Below are positions 4,657 through 7,393 of a stretch of DNA of 7,393 nucleotides, piece after piece. Source of the DNA: UBA4416 sp044357775 (GTDB lineage: Bacteria; Bacteroidota; Bacteroidia; B-17B0; Aurantibacillaceae); NCBI GenBank assembly GCA_044357775.1, contig JBIKOX010000154.1:1-7393 (forward strand), in the 5' to 3' direction. The notes under the pieces were generated by a model. That model was given only the letters and a program-made list of their open reading frames with translations, searched no databases and was not told the DNA's origin. Made by a program: the position numbers and the translations under genes. The number at the start of each line of letters is the position of its first letter. Positions within the stretch are counted from its first letter, which is position 1.

Positions 4657-7393
4657 TTATGCTCCACCGCCATGGCAGCTTTTGTATTTTTTACCACTTC
4701 CACATGGACAAGGATCGTTTCTACCTATTTTTTGTTCTACTCTTATAGGTTGTTGTTTTGGCTTTTGTGGTTCTGCTTGCTCTTGAGCATCTTCTTCACT
4801 GCGACTTTCAACTAATTTTTCTTTTGGTTTTTGCTGAATTGGCTCCTGCGTAAATTGCGCTTTTTGTAGTCGCGGATTTCGATTATTATTTTCTTCGATT
4901 GGCAAACCACCTTTCATTAAGAAAGAAATTATATCCTTACTTGTTTTAGCAATCATTTCTCTAAACAAATTAAAAGACTCCAATTTATAGACTACTAAAG
5001 GATCTTTTTGCTCTAGAGAAGCATTTTGAACGGATTGTTTTAAGTCGTCCATTTCTCGCAAATGCTCTTTCCAAGAATCATCAATCATTGCTAAAATAAC
5101 CGTTTTTTCAAAAACAGATACTAACTCGCGACCATTAGTTTCAAATGATTTTTTTAAGTTAGCCATCACTTGTATAGCACGAATACCGTCTGTGAAAGGA
5201 GTGACAATATTTTCAAAATTATTATTCGGATTTTTATACACATCACTTACAACAGGTAAAACCATTTCTGCAATTTCAGCAGATTTTTTTCTGTAATGAA
5301 GTTCGGCGGTTTCAAATAAGCGTTGAATCAAATCATCTTCTTTTCCGTTTCTAAATTCTTTTTCATCAAATGGAGATTCAATACCAAAGTTTTTAAGGCA
5401 CTCAAATGTAAATGCATCGTAATCTTTTAAAACTTGATATTCAGAAACAATACTTTCAGACACTTCGTAAATCATATTAGCAATATCAATGCTAATTCTA
5501 TCTCCGTTCAAGGCATTGCGTCTGCGTTTATAAACAACATCACGCTGCGCATTCATTACATCATCATACTCAATTAAACGTTTACGAGTTCCAAAATGGT
5601 TTTCTTCTACTTTTTTCTGAGCACGTTCAATTGACTTAGAAATCATAGAATGTTGAATCACTTCTCCTTCTTGTAATCCCATTCTATCCATTAAACTAGC
5701 AATTCGCTCACTACCAAATAAACGCATTAAATTATCTTCGAGAGATACAAAAAACTGAGAACTTCCCGGATCTCCTTGACGACCAGCTCGACCACGTAAC
5801 TGTCTGTCAACACGACGAGATTCGTGACGCTCTGTTCCAATAATAGCTAAACCACCGGCATCTTTAACGCCTGCACCTAATTTAATATCGGTACCACGAC
5901 CCGCCATATTTGTAGCAATTGTAACCGTTCCTGCCTGACCGGCTTCGGCTACAATGTCGGCTTCTTTTTGATGAAGTTTAGCATTTAAAACGTTATGTTT
6001 AATTCCTCTTAACTTTAACATTCTACTTAGTAATTCAGAAATTTCAACACTAGTTGTACCAACTAATACCGGACGACCAGCGGAAACTAATTTGGCTGTT
6101 TCTTCAATTACGGCATTATATTTTTCACGCTTTGTTTTGTAAACTAAATCTTGCTCATCTTTACGCGAAATTGCTCTGTTAGTAGGAATAACTACTACGT
6201 CTAATTTATAAATATCCCAAAACTCGTTAGCCTCAGTTTCAGCTGTACCAGTCATACCAGCTAACTTATTGTACATACGGAAGTAATTCTGTAATGTAAC
6301 AGTGGCATAAGTTTGAGTAGCAGCTTCAATTTTTACATTTTCTTTTGCCTCTAAAGCCTGGTGCAAGCCATCACTGTATCGTCTACCTTCCATAATACGA
6401 CCAGTTTGCTCATCAACAATTTTAATTTGTCCTTCAGCAATTACATATTCCTGATCAATTTCAAATAAAGAATAAGCTTTTAATAATTGATTTACGGTAT
6501 GAATACGCTCACTTTTAATACTAAAATCGCGCATTAATGATTCCTTTAATAATATTTTTTCTTTAGGATCGGCAAACGTTTTCTTTTCTAAATCTGCTAT
6601 TTCTCCACCAACATTAGGAATTACAAAGAATTGAGGATCATTGGTTGTGCCTGTAATTAAATCAATTCCTTTTTCTGTCATATCTACAGAATTATTTTTT
6701 TCATCAATAACAAAAAATAAATCCACATCAATTTTATGCATTTCCTTTTGTTGGTCTTGCATATAATAGTTTTCTGTTTTTTGCTGTAAAGCTTTTACAC
6801 CAGGCTCACTTAAAAACTTTATTAGGGCACCATTTTTAGGCAAACCTCTGTAAGCGCGTAATAATGGAATGCCGGCTTCTTTCTCATTTCCTTCTGCAAA
6901 TAAACGTTTTGCATCAGTTAAACATAATTGAACAAATGATTTTTGAGCGGCTAATAATTTTTCTACACGAGGTTTAAATTCCATAAACTCGTGTATATCT
7001 CCTTTTGGAGTAGGACCAGAAATAATTAAAGGTGTACGGGCATCATCAATTAAAACTGAATCGACCTCATCTACAATAGCAAAATTATGTTTACGTTGAA
7101 CTAAATCAGAAACTTCGCGGGACATGTTATCACGCAGATAATCAAAACCAAATTCGTTATTAGTTCCGTAGGTAATATCTGCCAAATAAGCTTGACGTCT
7201 ATTTTCAGTGTTAGGCTCATGTTTGTCTATACAATCAACGCTTAAACCATGAAATTGAAATAATGGAGCATTCCATTCGCTATCACGTTTTGCTAAATAA
7301 TTATTTACGGTTACAACGTGAACACCTCTACCTGATAATGAATTTAAGAAAACTGGTAACGTTGACACTAAGGTCTTACCTTCACCAGTTGCC
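4657..7393 (-). CDS. secA: Preprotein translocase ATPase SecA, 5' end outside window
   Basis: SecA is the cytoplasmic motor ATPase that drives preproteins through SecYEG. The frame is open to the right edge. The first visible residues are ATGEGKT (Walker A, 7372-7392), so about 100 N-terminal residues are missing, judged against E. coli SecA. The GTG at 7366-7368 is an internal Val (GKTLVSTLP), not the start. In visible-residue numbering (first residue = Ala of ATGEGKT): DEVDSVLIDDARTPLIISGP (from 108) is Walker B and beyond; ATNMAGRGTDIKLG (from 493) and RQLRGRAGRQGDPG (from 530) belong to NBD2; WKEHLREMDDLKQ (from 774) is the IRA1 region. A Q/E/P/K-rich linker follows, then the zinc-binding tail CPCGSGKKYKSCH (C895, C897, C906, H907), which binds SecB or the ribosome in other bacteria. 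About 65 extra residues lie after ISGPTPKG compared with E. coli (around residues 130-220); these are typical of Bacteroidota SecA. All key motifs are intact. It is convergent with the kinase gene. Confidence 0.97.
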   Translation of the reverse strand, partial: ATGEGKTLVSTLPVFLNSLSGRGVHVVTVNNYLAKRDSEWNAPLFQFHGLSVDCIDKHEPNTENRRQAYLADITYGTNNEFGFDYLRDNMSREVSDLVQRKHNFAIVDEVDSVLIDDARTPLIISGPTPKGDIHEFMEFKPRVEKLLAAQKSFVQLCLTDAKRLFAEGNEKEAGIPLLRAYRGLPKNGALIKFLSEPGVKALQQKTENYYMQDQQKEMHKIDVDLFFVIDEKNNSVDMTEKGIDLITGTTNDPQFFVIPNVGGEIADLEKKTFADPKEKILLKESLMRDFSIKSERIHTVNQLLKAYSLFEIDQEYVIAEGQIKIVDEQTGRIMEGRRYSDGLHQALEAKENVKIEAATQTYATVTLQNYFRMYNKLAGMTGTAETEANEFWDIYKLDVVVIPTNRAISRKDEQDLVYKTKREKYNAVIEETAKLVSAGRPVLVGTTSVEISELLSRMLKLRGIKHNVLNAKLHQKEADIVAEAGQAGTVTIATNMAGRGTDIKLGAGVKDAGGLAIIGTERHESRRVDRQLRGRAGRQGDPGSSQFFVSLEDNLMRLFGSERIASLMDRMGLQEGEVIQHSMISKSIERAQKKVEENHFGTRKRLIEYDDVMNAQRDVVYKRRRNALNGDRISIDIANMIYEVSESIVSEYQVLKDYDAFTFECLKNFGIESPFDEKEFRNGKEDDLIQRLFETAELHYRKKSAEIAEMVLPVVSDVYKNPNNNFENIVTPFTDGIRAIQVMANLKKSFETNGRELVSVFEKTVILAMIDDSWKEHLREMDDLKQSVQNASLEQKDPLVVYKLESFNLFREMIAKTSKDIISFLMKGGLPIEENNNRNPRLQKAQFTQEPIQQKPKEKLVESRSEEDAQEQAEPQKPKQQPIRVEQKIGRNDPCPCGSGKKYKSCHGGGA

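Noticed and set aside
7366..7368. GTG as the start of secA
   Set aside because: The frame stays open upstream and encodes ATGEGKTL, the Walker A motif, so this codon is an internal valine.

Overview
The window looks like a core-chromosome segment of a Bacteroidota bacterium. The DNA is visibly AT-rich. The proteins have hallmarks of that phylum: a DUF5686/carboxypeptidase-regulatory-like protein, a TPR–PD40 surface protein, a PhoR-like histidine kinase with the H-box context FLGNVSHELKTP, and a SecA with the extra segment typical of Bacteroidota after the DEVD region. I see no usable Shine-Dalgarno sequences, which is normal for the phylum. I cannot name a genus.

Layout, left to right. (1) 1-762, minus: the N-terminal 254 residues of a secreted or outer-membrane DUF5686 protein, cut by the window edge. 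(2) 763-926: a short intergenic region with a clear hairpin terminator that ends the transcript of the next gene. (3) 927-2537, minus: a complete exported protein with TPRs, five PD40 propeller motifs and a C-terminal carboxypeptidase-regulatory-like domain. It resembles PorE/OmpA-type proteins but has no OmpA domain. (4) 2538-2650: a divergent promoter region. (5) 2651-3553, plus: an LpxL/HtrB-like acyltransferase. It overlaps by 14 nt with (6) 3540-4589, plus: a two-TM sensor histidine kinase with almost no periplasmic domain and no adjacent response regulator. (7) A small hairpin at the convergent junction, then (8) 4657 to the right edge, minus: secA, missing its first ~100 codons.

All five genes can be linked to the cell envelope: export (SecA), lipid A-type acylation, membrane-embedded sensing, and two exported proteins. 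Only the acyltransferase-kinase pair shows real evidence of co-expression. I found no mobile element, CRISPR array, RNA gene or clear novel system. The most interesting points are the OmpA-less PD40 protein and the overlapping acyltransferase/orphan-kinase pair.
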